Below, one piece after another: positions 52,510 to 61,022 of a stretch of 64,000 nucleotides of DNA. The DNA is from Flavobacterium solisilvae (lineage in GTDB: Bacteria; Bacteroidota; Bacteroidia; Flavobacteriales; Flavobacteriaceae), in NCBI RefSeq assembly GCF_012911605.1, contig NZ_JAAMPT010000204.1:1-64000 (forward strand), in the 5' to 3' direction. Within the stretch, counting starts at the first letter, position 1. Each line of letters starts with the position of its first letter. The notes beneath the pieces were generated by a model. That model was given only the letters and a program-made list of their open reading frames with translations. It had not been told where the DNA came from and did no database searches. Position numbers and translations under genes: made by a program.

Positions 52510-52815
52510 TCACAGATATTTTTCTAAATCTTCAGGATTTTTTAGATTGTTCCAAAATAAAAGTAAATCAATTACACTTCTTTCTTCATCAAAACTGTAA
52601 TATAGTGTAGTTTGTTTTGAAATTACTAATGTATAAACTTGTAAAGGAAAATTGTAAATTCCAATCTTTGGATTTTTGGATAATCTAATTAGGTTTTCTA
52701 CAACCAACTCTTGAAAATTATTAACTTCTTTATAATTCCATTTGCGGAAAATAAAATCTATTTCTTCTTCAAAAGTAATCACAGAATTTGGTTGCCAAAT
52801 TATTTTATAATTCAT
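52510..52815 (-). CDS. ParE/RelE-superfamily toxin
   Basis: 101 residues. Typical order for the fold: IIWQPNSVITFEEEIDFI helix, ELVVENLIRLSKNPKIG, then strands YTLVISKQTTLYYSF and VIDLLLFWN. ParE-type toxins poison gyrase and RelE types cleave mRNA; which applies is unclear. It overlaps the upstream antitoxin by four bases, the usual toxin-antitoxin layout. Confidence 0.75.
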   Translation of the reverse strand: MNYKIIWQPNSVITFEEEIDFIFRKWNYKEVNNFQELVVENLIRLSKNPKIGIYNFPLQVYTLVISKQTTLYYSFDEERSVIDLLLFWNNLKNPEDLEKYL

Positions 52816-53015
52816 TTTAGAGAAGCTATTTTTTCTTTTATTCGCTTCATTGCTTCTTCGTGTGAAATACCTTTGCCATCCTTGGCATCTTGAATAGATT
52901 TCTCTAACAATTTGACTAAAACTGGATGCAATTCCTCGGAAGTTGTTTCAACTTTTGAAGTTGTTTCATACACTTCTGATGGTTCGTTTATTGTATTTTT
53001 CTTTTTGGAAGTCAT
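52812..53015 (-). CDS. Probable antitoxin
   Basis: About 67 residues from ATG at 53015 (MTSKKKNTINE); an upstream ATG at 53039 is possible. A charged, mostly disordered N-terminus is followed by a helix (LVKLLEKSIQDAKDGKGISHEEAMKRI). The motif GKGISHEEAM is common in antitoxins of ParE/RelE partners. Translation is coupled to the toxin. Confidence 0.7.
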   Translation of the reverse strand: MTSKKKNTINEPSEVYETTSKVETTSEELHPVLVKLLEKSIQDAKDGKGISHEEAMKRIKEKIASLK

Positions 53016-53096
53016 GCTTAAATTAATATTGCTTATCAAAAATAAGTAAAATTTATATCTAGAAAAAGTATAATTTTAAATTTCAATAATTCATAC

Positions 53097-53104
53097 TATT
53101 TTTG
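53097..53104 (+). promoter_or_regulatory. Promoter -7 box TATTTTTG
   Basis: Exact TAnnTTTG match 17 bases before the ATG at 53122. Confidence 0.5.
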
Positions 53105-53121
53105 TACTGAAATAATAACTT

Positions 53122-54492
53122 ATGCTAAGAATTGTAATTCTTTTTTTTGCTATAAATCTCACTTTTTCACAAGAAAAACTGACATTAAAAGACAATTATC
53201 TTCAAACTGGTATTGATTTTAAAAATAGAAAATATTTAATTTTTATTAATCCCGAATTTTACTATTCAAAAAAGTTTGAATCAAAAACTTGGAGTAAAAA
53301 TACCTTAAAATTTAATGCAATTCCAAAAGAAGACAATTTCCCTTATAATTTCTTCCACATAAAAGGAAAAAATTATTTAGTTCATAATGGATGCGGAACA
53401 GTTTATGAATTTAAAAATGATTCCATAATTCGAATTGATAATTCATTTGAACACAAGAATCAATTCATGGCTTCGACTTTTGTTTACAAAGATGAAATTT
53501 ATTATTTTGGTGGTTATGGTTTATTTACATTTAAAAACATTTTAACAAAGTTTGATTTTAAAACCAAAGAATGGGAATTAGTAAAATATTCCAATTATAA
53601 AAAATTACCTGAACCAAGAGCAAATTCACTAATCTTTCAAAAGAATGAAAAACTATACTTAATTGGTGGATTGACTGATAATTTTGAAACTAATTTAACT
53701 ACTACAAAAAATATCAAATTAAATGATATTTGGGAATTGAATCTTAACACAAAAGAATGGATTAATATAGGGGAACTAAAAGACAAACAATCAATCAATT
53801 TTGAATATTACAACAGTTTCATAAATGACAAAAACATTTATGATTATGGAAAATTATTCGAATTTGACTTTGATAATAATGCTCTAAAATCTACCGAACC
53901 AAGAGATAAATATTCGTTTTCATATTTTGAAAAATTTAATCCTATAACAAACGAAATTTTTTATGCCTTAGGAAATTCAAATGATGGAAATAGAAAATTA
54001 GAAATTATTGTTGAAGATTATGAAAGTTATAAAAGTGAATTTACAAATGAAGAAGAATTATTTGAAACTCAAAATTCACCGCTTTTATACACTACAATTG
54101 CATTTCTATTTTTAACATTTGGATTTCTATTTTTCTATTTAAAAAGAAAAGCAAAACCAACTTATGAAAGTAAAATAATTTTAAAAGATTCTAATTTTTA
54201 CTTTAAAGATAAATTAATCAACAATTTATTGAATGAAGAAAAAGATTTATTACTCTTTTTATTTAAAAACAAGAACACACCTTTAGCTATGAATGAAGTA
54301 GTTGATTTCTTTTCTAAAAATGACAACACTCCATATAATACTTTGACTAAGAAAAAGGATTTGGTTTTAAATGGATTAAAACAAAAACTAGCTTTCATCT
54401 TAGAAATTGATGAAAACAATTTATTTATAACACAAAAAAACACCGAAGACAAACGTATTAAAGAAATACAGTTAAATCCTCGGTATTTTTAA
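53122..54492 (+). CDS. Kelch-repeat membrane protein with cytoplasmic C-terminal domain
   Basis: 456 residues. Signal peptide (FFAINLTFSQ), kelch-type beta-propeller ~20-310 (EIYYFGGYGLFTF, KLYLIGGLTDNF, NDIWELNLNTKEWI), one TM (LLYTTIAFLFLTFGFLFFY) and a cytoplasmic C-terminal part ~345-456 with helices (NEEKDLLLFLFKNKNTPLAM, NEVVDFFSKN, NGLKQKLAF) that could be a winged helix. This layout, sensor outside and putative DNA-binding part inside, recalls ToxR-like one-component regulators, but the DNA-binding role is inference. Confidence 0.68.
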   Translation: MLRIVILFFAINLTFSQEKLTLKDNYLQTGIDFKNRKYLIFINPEFYYSKKFESKTWSKNTLKFNAIPKEDNFPYNFFHIKGKNYLVHNGCGTVYEFKNDSIIRIDNSFEHKNQFMASTFVYKDEIYYFGGYGLFTFKNILTKFDFKTKEWELVKYSNYKKLPEPRANSLIFQKNEKLYLIGGLTDNFETNLTTTKNIKLNDIWELNLNTKEWINIGELKDKQSINFEYYNSFINDKNIYDYGKLFEFDFDNNALKSTEPRDKYSFSYFEKFNPITNEIFYALGNSNDGNRKLEIIVEDYESYKSEFTNEEELFETQNSPLLYTTIAFLFLTFGFLFFYLKRKAKPTYESKIILKDSNFYFKDKLINNLLNEEKDLLLFLFKNKNTPLAMNEVVDFFSKNDNTPYNTLTKKKDLVLNGLKQKLAFILEIDENNLFITQKNTEDKRIKEIQLNPRYF

Positions 54493-54494
54493 AA

Positions 54495-54827
54495 CTAATA
54501 AAATAATTGTTTTTTAGAATTATTAACCCAACCAGCTTGGTTTGGATATTCTACAAAATAAACTTTAATATCAGCTTGATTTGAGTAGTTTACAAAAAAT
54601 ATTTTTTTGTCTGCTTGATTGGCATATTCTGTAAAAAACCAATTCCCGTCATTTTTAACTGCTTGATTTGTGTATTTTACTTTGTAAACCAATAAATCGG
54701 CTTGGTTTGGATAATCTACAACAAACACTTTAATATCGGCTTGATTTGCGTATTGCACAGAATGTACTTTTTGTGCTTTTGCTGTTACAAATACCAACAA
54801 AAAAAAGGTGAAAATTAGATTTTTCAT
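54495..54827 (-). CDS. Septoil-knot repeat protein (DUF6150-like)
   Basis: 110 residues. Signal peptide (FTFFLLVFVTAKAQ), then six copies of a short repeat of the form Y-x-NQAD or NQAG (YANQADIKVF, YPNQADLLVY, YTNQAVKNDG, YANQADKKIF, YSNQADIKVY, YPNQAGWVN). I recall this pattern as the 7(1) septoil knot/DUF6150 family, of unknown function, secreted. It overlaps the preceding 66-residue gene by four bases. Confidence 0.75.
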   Translation of the reverse strand: MKNLIFTFFLLVFVTAKAQKVHSVQYANQADIKVFVVDYPNQADLLVYKVKYTNQAVKNDGNWFFTEYANQADKKIFFVNYSNQADIKVYFVEYPNQAGWVNNSKKQLFY

Positions 54828-55024
54828 TTTTTTACTAAATAAAATTTTTTATATGCTTTCTTTTTATTTTTATGAGAATCAGGGTAAATCTGAACTAGAC
54901 AATCAATAATTCTAATCCAATATTTTTCAGAGCACTTTTTTGAATTTTGCGGTTCATTAAACTTAATTTCTAAAGCAAATTTTGCCCATGAAATTATACA
55001 TGGTGATAAACTAACTCTACTCAT
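54824..55024 (-). CDS. Small hypothetical protein
   Basis: 66 residues, starting MSRVSLSPCIISWAKFALEI, with three cysteines and a very basic C-terminus. It has no signal peptide. It begins 4 bases after the gene at 55029 and overlaps the septoil-knot gene by four bases, so it is probably translated in the operon. No family recognised. Confidence 0.5.
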   Translation of the reverse strand: MSRVSLSPCIISWAKFALEIKFNEPQNSKKCSEKYWIRIIDCLVQIYPDSHKNKKKAYKKFYLVKK

Positions 55025-55028
55025 GAGA

Positions 55029-55475
55029 TTATAAATTGTTCCACTCTTGAATTTTCATTTCAGTATTTCCACAATCAGTAGACATTACTTCTAACTGAAA
55101 TTCTGATATCCCAGATATACAAGTAGAACCATCTTCTGCTACAGACATAAACATATAAACTTTCTTTCCATCAAAAAAAACTGTTTTTGATGCCATTAAT
55201 GTTTGATTCACATTACTTAATCTAGTTTCCATAAACTGTTTTGCCTCATCGAAAGTTATTTTTTTTGCATTATCTGTAGAACTAAAAGGTTTTGAAGTAG
55301 ATTCCTTACTTAAATTCCCTAAAATAAGTAAACTGAAGAAAACAGAAACTACAACTCTCGTAGTTTGAGACCACAAACTATATTTCCACATTAAAAATAG
55401 TCCAACAGGAAAAAAGAAAATTAAAAATAAAACTACTGTTACTTGCTTTTGATACCACTTTTGTTGATTTTGCAT
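55029..55475 (-). CDS. Membrane-anchored hypothetical protein
   Basis: 148 residues. Two close TM segments (VTVVLFLIFFFPVGLFLMWKY, TTRVVVSVFFSLLILGNL) and an outer domain ~65-148 with VAEDGSTCISGISEFQLEV and a second cysteine in STDCGN, possibly a disulfide pair. Family unknown. It leads a set of small coupled genes (55475 to 54495). Confidence 0.62.
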   Translation of the reverse strand: MQNQQKWYQKQVTVVLFLIFFFPVGLFLMWKYSLWSQTTRVVVSVFFSLLILGNLSKESTSKPFSSTDNAKKITFDEAKQFMETRLSNVNQTLMASKTVFFDGKKVYMFMSVAEDGSTCISGISEFQLEVMSTDCGNTEMKIQEWNNL

Positions 55476-55493
55476 ATTTATAAATTTTAAAAA

Positions 55494-56099
55494 TTAATAA
55501 TGTTTGTTTTCGAATGGAATAAACTCACCTAATTTTGGTAACGGAGAAATCTTGTGAATAACTTTACTAATTACTGGTTTTTTACTTCCTTCTTGTATTT
55601 TAGTTTTTCTCTCACCTGATAACAAATCATAATCTATTTCTTCTAAATAATCAGGGCTTCCTGTAACTCTTTTAACATAAATAAGTTCAAACGAATTATC
55701 TTTAAATTTGTATTTATGAACATAATAACCTCGCATAAAATTAAAACGAATTAATAAAATTCCATTTTCAACTTCTACCCTATCAAACATTTCACCAGAC
55801 CAAAATCTATCATCTATTGTTTCTGCATCTGGAAAATCAGGTTTTATTGCTTTTTCTGTTGAAACTATTTCATATTTGCCTACGCTATCAATTTCAGCCA
55901 AACTAATTTCCAACCTGTAAACTGCTTTTGGATTAATCGTGTCTTGATAAATTTGAATAACATCTTTGATATTATCAAAATTAACATCAGCCACAACAAC
56001 TTGTTTTTCAAAAAAATTATCTTTTGTTTGAGCAACCAAAAACTGGTTAATAATTAGCATAAAACTAACTAGTAATAAAGCTTTAAAATATTTTCTCAT
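55494..56099 (-). CDS. Secreted hypothetical protein (FG-GAP-like start)
   Basis: 201 residues. Signal peptide (LLLVSFMLIINQFLVAQ), then VVVADVNFDNIKDVIQIYQD, which resembles the calcium-binding loop of FG-GAP or VCBS repeats (DxNxDxxxD). The rest is beta-rich. The ligand is unknown. It may be the first gene of the group that ends at 54495. Confidence 0.62.
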   Translation of the reverse strand: MRKYFKALLLVSFMLIINQFLVAQTKDNFFEKQVVVADVNFDNIKDVIQIYQDTINPKAVYRLEISLAEIDSVGKYEIVSTEKAIKPDFPDAETIDDRFWSGEMFDRVEVENGILLIRFNFMRGYYVHKYKFKDNSFELIYVKRVTGSPDYLEEIDYDLLSGERKTKIQEGSKKPVISKVIHKISPLPKLGEFIPFENKHY

Positions 56100-56301
56100 T
56101 TTTATAAGATTTTGTTTATATCAAACTTAATTCACTTAATGATAATTTTGTAAAAAGATATATGAAAATATATTTTCAAGTAAATATAAAATTGATAAAC
56201 AGTAAATTACAAAAATTTAACTTTTTAACATCAATGTGTTTTCAAGCAATTTTAAACATAAAAACTGCAAAAAAACTAACCTCAATTGTATAAAAATCAT
56301 T

Positions 56302-56523
56302 GTGCAATTCATTCAGATTCAACAATTGTATAAAGACACAAAAGACGATTACCTTTTAACCCCGATTGAAATGGAAATCCTGTTATCTCGTTTTTCTAAC
56401 GAGATGACAGATTGTAATGAAAAGCGGGAAAAAGGAATACCGATAAATCCCGAACGATTCGTTCCAAAAGAAAAGATTGCTTCTTGCTTTGTAATGAACT
56501 ACTTTTGCAATCGTAAAAAATAA
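56302..56523 (+). CDS. Small hypothetical protein before the ABC-F gene
   Basis: About 73 residues if translation starts at the GTG (VQFIQIQQLYKD); an ATG at 56236 would add an unlikely Asn/Lys/Cys-rich stretch. The conserved-looking part is YLLTPIEMEILLSRFSNEM and a Cys pair near the end (ASCFVMNYFCN). It ends 4 bases before the ABC-F start, so probably co-translated. Function unknown. Confidence 0.55.
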   Translation: MQFIQIQQLYKDTKDDYLLTPIEMEILLSRFSNEMTDCNEKREKGIPINPERFVPKEKIASCFVMNYFCNRKK

Positions 56524-56527
56524 TATT

Positions 56528-58399
56528 GTGAATTATCTTTCTGTAGAAAATATATCGAAATCGTTTGGCGAAAGAACATTGTTTAAAGACATTTCTTTTG
56601 GTATTAACAAAGATCAAAAAATTGCTTTTATTGCCAAAAATGGTTCGGGAAAAACCCAAATTATGCGCATGATTAATGGTGATGATGAACCTGATACTGG
56701 GCAAATTATCATTAGAAAAGGCATTAAAATGGCGTTCTTATCGCAAAATAATAATTTGCAAGACGAATTGACGATTGAGGAAAGTATTTTTGCTAGTGAT
56801 AACGATATTTTGAAGGTAATTGAACGCTATGAAAAAGCGTTGGAAAATCCTGAAGATGAAGAGAAATACCAATTGGCTTTTGATGAAATGGATCGTCATA
56901 ATGCTTGGGATTTTGAAACGCAATTCAAGCAAATTTTGTCCAAACTAAAATTGGACGATTTGAAACTGAAAGTAAAATCGCTTTCAGGTGGACAAAAAAA
57001 GCGTTTGTCGCTGGCTATTATTTTGATTAATCGTCCGGATTTATTGATTTTGGATGAGCCAACAAACCATTTGGATTTGGAAATGATTGAATGGCTGGAA
57101 AGTTATTTTGCTAAAGAAAATATCACTTTGTTTATGGTTACGCACGATCGCTTTTTTCTGGAAAGAGTTTGTAATGAAATCATCGAACTTGATAACGGAA
57201 AATTATATTCTTATAAAGGAAATTACTCTTATTATTTGCAGAAAAAAGAAGAGCGAATTGCGATGGAAAACTCGACGATTGACAAAGCGCAAAATCTTTT
57301 TGTGAAAGAGTTGGCTTGGATGCGAAGACAACCCAAAGCAAGAACAACCAAATCGAAATCGCGTCAGGACGATTTTTATAAAATAAAAGAAGTTGCTGAA
57401 AGCCGCAGAAAAGAAAATGTAGTTGAGCTGGAAATCAATATGGAACGAATGGGAAGCAAAATTATTGAGCTTCACAAATTAAATAAACAATTTAAAGACA
57501 AGGTTATTCTTGACAATTTTACCTATGATTTTCAACGTGGCGAACGCATTGGAATTATTGGTAAAAACGGAACAGGAAAATCGACTTTCCTGAATATTTT
57601 AACCAAAACTATCGTTCCTGATAGCGGAAAAGTTACTATTGGAGAAACGATTAAAGTGGGTTATTATACGCAAAGCGGAATTAACCCAAAACCAGGACAA
57701 AAAGTAATTGATATCATTAAAGAATATGGCGAATACATTCCGCTGACGAAAGGAAAAATTATTTCGGCTTCGCAGTTGTTAGAACGTTTTCTTTTTGATG
57801 CTAAAAAACAATACGATTATGTTGAAAAATTAAGCGGTGGCGAATTGAAACGACTGTATTTGTGTACGGTTTTAATCCAAAATCCAAACTTTCTTATTCT
57901 GGATGAACCAACGAATGATTTGGATATTGTTACGCTAAATGTTTTGGAAAGTTTCCTTTTGGATTATCCTGGATGTTTGCTTGTGGTTTCTCACGATAGA
58001 TATTTCATGGACAAAATTGTGGATCATTTATTTATTTTCCGTGGCGAAGGACAAATTGAAGATTTCCCAGGAAATTATTCCGATTTTAGAGCGTATGAAG
58101 ACAGTGTTGAACCCACAAAAAAAGAATTAAACTCGGTTAATACGGAGAAAAATAGTTGGAAACAAAACAACTCGACTGCTTCGGGCTTAAACTTTAACGA
58201 ACAAAAAGAATTCAACAAACTGGAACGCGAAATCAAAGATTTAGAATACGAAAAGAAACAAATCGAAAATCTTTTTTCCGAAGGAAAAGTTGCTGATGCT
58301 GCTATTGAAACCAAAGCAAACGAACTTCAAAAAGTTATTGAAAAACTGGAAGAAAAAGAAGAACGTTGGTTTGAATTAAGTTCTAAAATGGAGGAATAG
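56528..58399 (+). CDS. ABC-F family ATPase (Uup-like)
   Basis: 623 residues with no TM segments. Two ATPase cassettes: Walker A AKNGSGKT (first; Ala in place of the usual first Gly) and GKNGTGKS (second), signatures LSGGQKKRLSLA and LSGGELKRLYL, and Walker B LLILDEPTNHLDL and LILDEPTNDLDI. The C-terminal coiled coil (FNKLEREIKDLEYEKKQIE) is as in Uup. ABC-F proteins act on ribosomes; Uup also affects precise transposon excision. The start is GTG at 56528, giving MNYLSVENISKSFGE. Confidence 0.92.
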   Translation: MNYLSVENISKSFGERTLFKDISFGINKDQKIAFIAKNGSGKTQIMRMINGDDEPDTGQIIIRKGIKMAFLSQNNNLQDELTIEESIFASDNDILKVIERYEKALENPEDEEKYQLAFDEMDRHNAWDFETQFKQILSKLKLDDLKLKVKSLSGGQKKRLSLAIILINRPDLLILDEPTNHLDLEMIEWLESYFAKENITLFMVTHDRFFLERVCNEIIELDNGKLYSYKGNYSYYLQKKEERIAMENSTIDKAQNLFVKELAWMRRQPKARTTKSKSRQDDFYKIKEVAESRRKENVVELEINMERMGSKIIELHKLNKQFKDKVILDNFTYDFQRGERIGIIGKNGTGKSTFLNILTKTIVPDSGKVTIGETIKVGYYTQSGINPKPGQKVIDIIKEYGEYIPLTKGKIISASQLLERFLFDAKKQYDYVEKLSGGELKRLYLCTVLIQNPNFLILDEPTNDLDIVTLNVLESFLLDYPGCLLVVSHDRYFMDKIVDHLFIFRGEGQIEDFPGNYSDFRAYEDSVEPTKKELNSVNTEKNSWKQNNSTASGLNFNEQKEFNKLEREIKDLEYEKKQIENLFSEGKVADAAIETKANELQKVIEKLEEKEERWFELSSKMEE

Positions 58400-58401
58400 A
58401 A

Positions 58402-59811
58402 TCAATCATCTGTTCTAAGATTTTCACCGTCTTTATAATGTAGTCGGCGGAAAACAAATCCGGATAAAATTGTCAGACTTCCTACTACCAGAAATGTATA
58501 ACGAAATGCATTATGAATTTCATTGTGTACCAATTTTACATCAGCCTGAAATAGTTTCAATATAACAAGTCCAAAAGCGACGCCAAAACCTATAGCAAGT
58601 TGTTGATTAACAGAAACCAAAGAATTTCCACTACTGGTATGATAATTTCGTAAATCAGAAATAGAAATACTATTCATAGAAGTAAATTGTATGGAATTAA
58701 AAAATCCCATAGCTGCCACCAAAGGAACATAGCAGTAAATAGAATTTTCTCTACTAAAAATAGCAAGGCTACAAATCAAAAATCCGAGTATAAAAGTATT
58801 TGCCATAAGGGTTTTTCTATATCCGAATTTATTCAATATTTTGATTACTGATGATTTTCCGAACATCGCTGTAAGCGCCATTGGTGCGACAATCCAACCC
58901 GAAGTTACAGCAGATTCGCCATAAGCAATCTGAACCATCATCGGAATAAGTAAAGGAACTGCACTAATTCCTAGACGTGTTGCCAAATTCCCTAAAATTC
59001 CCACTCTGAAAGTCCTTACCTGAAATAAATTCAATGGAAAAATAGGATTATCATCTGTTTTGGCATGACGGAAATACATATAAAGCATCAAAAAACCTAA
59101 AATCAACGTAAATAAAACAGGAGTTATATGAATAGTATTTCCTAACATTTCGAGTGAAACCGAAAGTAGTAAAGATGCTGCGCCAAAGATGAGAAATCCT
59201 TTAAAATCAAAGTTTAATATCTCAGCTTTATAATCGGGCATAAATTTCAAACTCATTATCATTCCCAAAATCCCAATAGGAATATTGATTAAGAAAATCC
59301 AATGCCACGACAAATAATCTACCATATAACCACCAACTAACGGACCAAGAACTGGACCGATTAAAGCCGGAACAATTGCATAATTCATTGCTTTGAGCAA
59401 TTCTTTTTTTGGAAATGTTCTTATTAAAGCCAATTTACCAACAGGCGTCATCAAACTTCCGCCTATTCCCTGAATAATTCTAGATATCACTAAATGAGAT
59501 AAATCTTGAGAAAGTGAACACAATAGTGAACCCAATGCAAATAAAAACAATGAAAAAACAAATGTTTTTCTAGTACCAAATTTATCGGCTAAAAAGCCAC
59601 TGACAGGCATAAATAACGCCAAAGTAAGTACATAACTCACAATGGCGTTTTGCATGTTTAAAGGAGATTCGTTTAAATCTTTTGCAATGGCTGGTAATGA
59701 AGTATTCAAAATTGTAGAATCCAACATCTGCATAAAAATTGCAGTTCCTAAGATTAATGGAAGATACTTTTTTGAAGTTTCATTGCCAACATTTGTTTTT
59801 GTTTCAGGCAT
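58402..59811 (-). CDS. MFS drug exporter, DHA2 (EmrB/QacA) family
   Basis: 469 residues with about 14 TM segments. Motif A in GFLADKFGTRKTF, motif C-like GPVLGPLVGG and the family motif LDSTILNTSLPAIA at TM1. It exports drugs or toxic compounds with proton exchange. Only 2 bases separate its end from the convergent ABC-F gene. It lies upstream of nothing obvious, but the RND set is next to it. Confidence 0.92.
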   Translation of the reverse strand: MPETKTNVGNETSKKYLPLILGTAIFMQMLDSTILNTSLPAIAKDLNESPLNMQNAIVSYVLTLALFMPVSGFLADKFGTRKTFVFSLFLFALGSLLCSLSQDLSHLVISRIIQGIGGSLMTPVGKLALIRTFPKKELLKAMNYAIVPALIGPVLGPLVGGYMVDYLSWHWIFLINIPIGILGMIMSLKFMPDYKAEILNFDFKGFLIFGAASLLLSVSLEMLGNTIHITPVLFTLILGFLMLYMYFRHAKTDDNPIFPLNLFQVRTFRVGILGNLATRLGISAVPLLIPMMVQIAYGESAVTSGWIVAPMALTAMFGKSSVIKILNKFGYRKTLMANTFILGFLICSLAIFSRENSIYCYVPLVAAMGFFNSIQFTSMNSISISDLRNYHTSSGNSLVSVNQQLAIGFGVAFGLVILKLFQADVKLVHNEIHNAFRYTFLVVGSLTILSGFVFRRLHYKDGENLRTDD

Positions 59812-59885
59812 ATATTAACACTTTACCAGTATAAAAATAAAAAATATATTCCTAAAAAATTCACAAAACACAAAATCTCTTTTGG

Positions 59886-61013
59886 CTATTCCTGAACTTG
59901 ATTTTTCAATGCCATCAATAAGTCATAAGCTCCTTTTTCTACTATTTTTTTGTCTATTAATTTTTCTGAATCGATAATTTCTGTGAAACCGTTGCTACTG
60001 TTGCCTATTTTTACAGGAGTTAATACAAAGACATTATCATTTGTTTTTTCAAAAACATAATTGTTATTTTCAAAAGAAACGATGCTTTTTTCTGGTAAAC
60101 TTCCTGTATTAAAATTTTTAAGCGTTACATTGGCATTAATGTACAAACCTGAAATCACCTCAGGATAAGAAGCACTAAAACGAGCAACAATATCTGCTGA
60201 ACCATCATTTTCAATATTAGGAACAACACTAATGATTTTGGCTTTCAACTTTTTATCTGGATTTTGATTGGTATAAGCCAAAATTTTCTGCCCGACATAC
60301 AATCCAGTAATATTGCTTTCAAAAGCTTTCAGACTTAACAATAATCCATCGGTATTAATCAATTCCATCAAAATTTCGGAAGCATTTACATATTGCCCTG
60401 TATTGACTATTATTTTACTCACCACTCCGTTAAACGGAGCTTTAATAGCTACTGAACTGCTAATATTTTCGGCTGTTAACGTTTCTGGATTAATGTAAAT
60501 TAGTTTTAATTTTTCTTCCAAAGCCTTTTTGGTAACAGCAATAGTTTTATATTCAGCTTCAGCTAATTGAAATGTTTTGTCGCTGCTAGCTTTATTACTA
60601 TTAAGTCCTTTTTGTCTTTCATAATCTAATCTTGCGGATTCTAATTTAGCTTTCGCAATAAGATAATCTTGTTGTAATTGTACAAACTGTTCGTCTTCTA
60701 AAACAGCCAACAGCTGACCTTTTTTAAAGTGATTTCCAGGTAAAACTGAAATTGACTTCACTCTTCCTCCAATAATACTTGAAACAGAAACCAAATGTGA
60801 TGGAGAAACAGTCACTTTTCCATTTAAACGAATCGTTTTATCAATAGCTTTCTGTTGTAATAAAGTCGTCGTTAATCCAATAGTTTTTATCTGTTCGTCT
60901 GAAAGTTTTACAGAATTTTCAATTGTTTTCTCCTGTTTCTCATCGGTATTCTCTTTTTTCCCGCAGGAAAAAGTAAAAACAATAAATAATATATATAATG
61001 ATATGCGTTTCAT
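59886..61013 (-). CDS. Periplasmic adaptor (HlyD/CusB-like) lipoprotein
   Basis: 375 residues. Lipobox FTFSC (Cys17), barrel-sandwich domain (LNGKVTVSPSHLVSVSSIIGG; VAIKAPFNGVVSKIIVNTGQ), a helical hairpin ~110-180 (LQQDYLIAKAKLESARLDYERQ) and a beta-barrel. It links the inner-membrane pump and the outer-membrane channel. The downstream partner position is held by the CzcA-TolC fusion at 61023, which precedes it on this strand by 9 bases. Confidence 0.9.
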   Translation of the reverse strand: MKRISLYILFIVFTFSCGKKENTDEKQEKTIENSVKLSDEQIKTIGLTTTLLQQKAIDKTIRLNGKVTVSPSHLVSVSSIIGGRVKSISVLPGNHFKKGQLLAVLEDEQFVQLQQDYLIAKAKLESARLDYERQKGLNSNKASSDKTFQLAEAEYKTIAVTKKALEEKLKLIYINPETLTAENISSSVAIKAPFNGVVSKIIVNTGQYVNASEILMELINTDGLLLSLKAFESNITGLYVGQKILAYTNQNPDKKLKAKIISVVPNIENDGSADIVARFSASYPEVISGLYINANVTLKNFNTGSLPEKSIVSFENNNYVFEKTNDNVFVLTPVKIGNSSNGFTEIIDSEKLIDKKIVEKGAYDLLMALKNQVQE

Positions 61014-61022
61014 AATTTAGTA

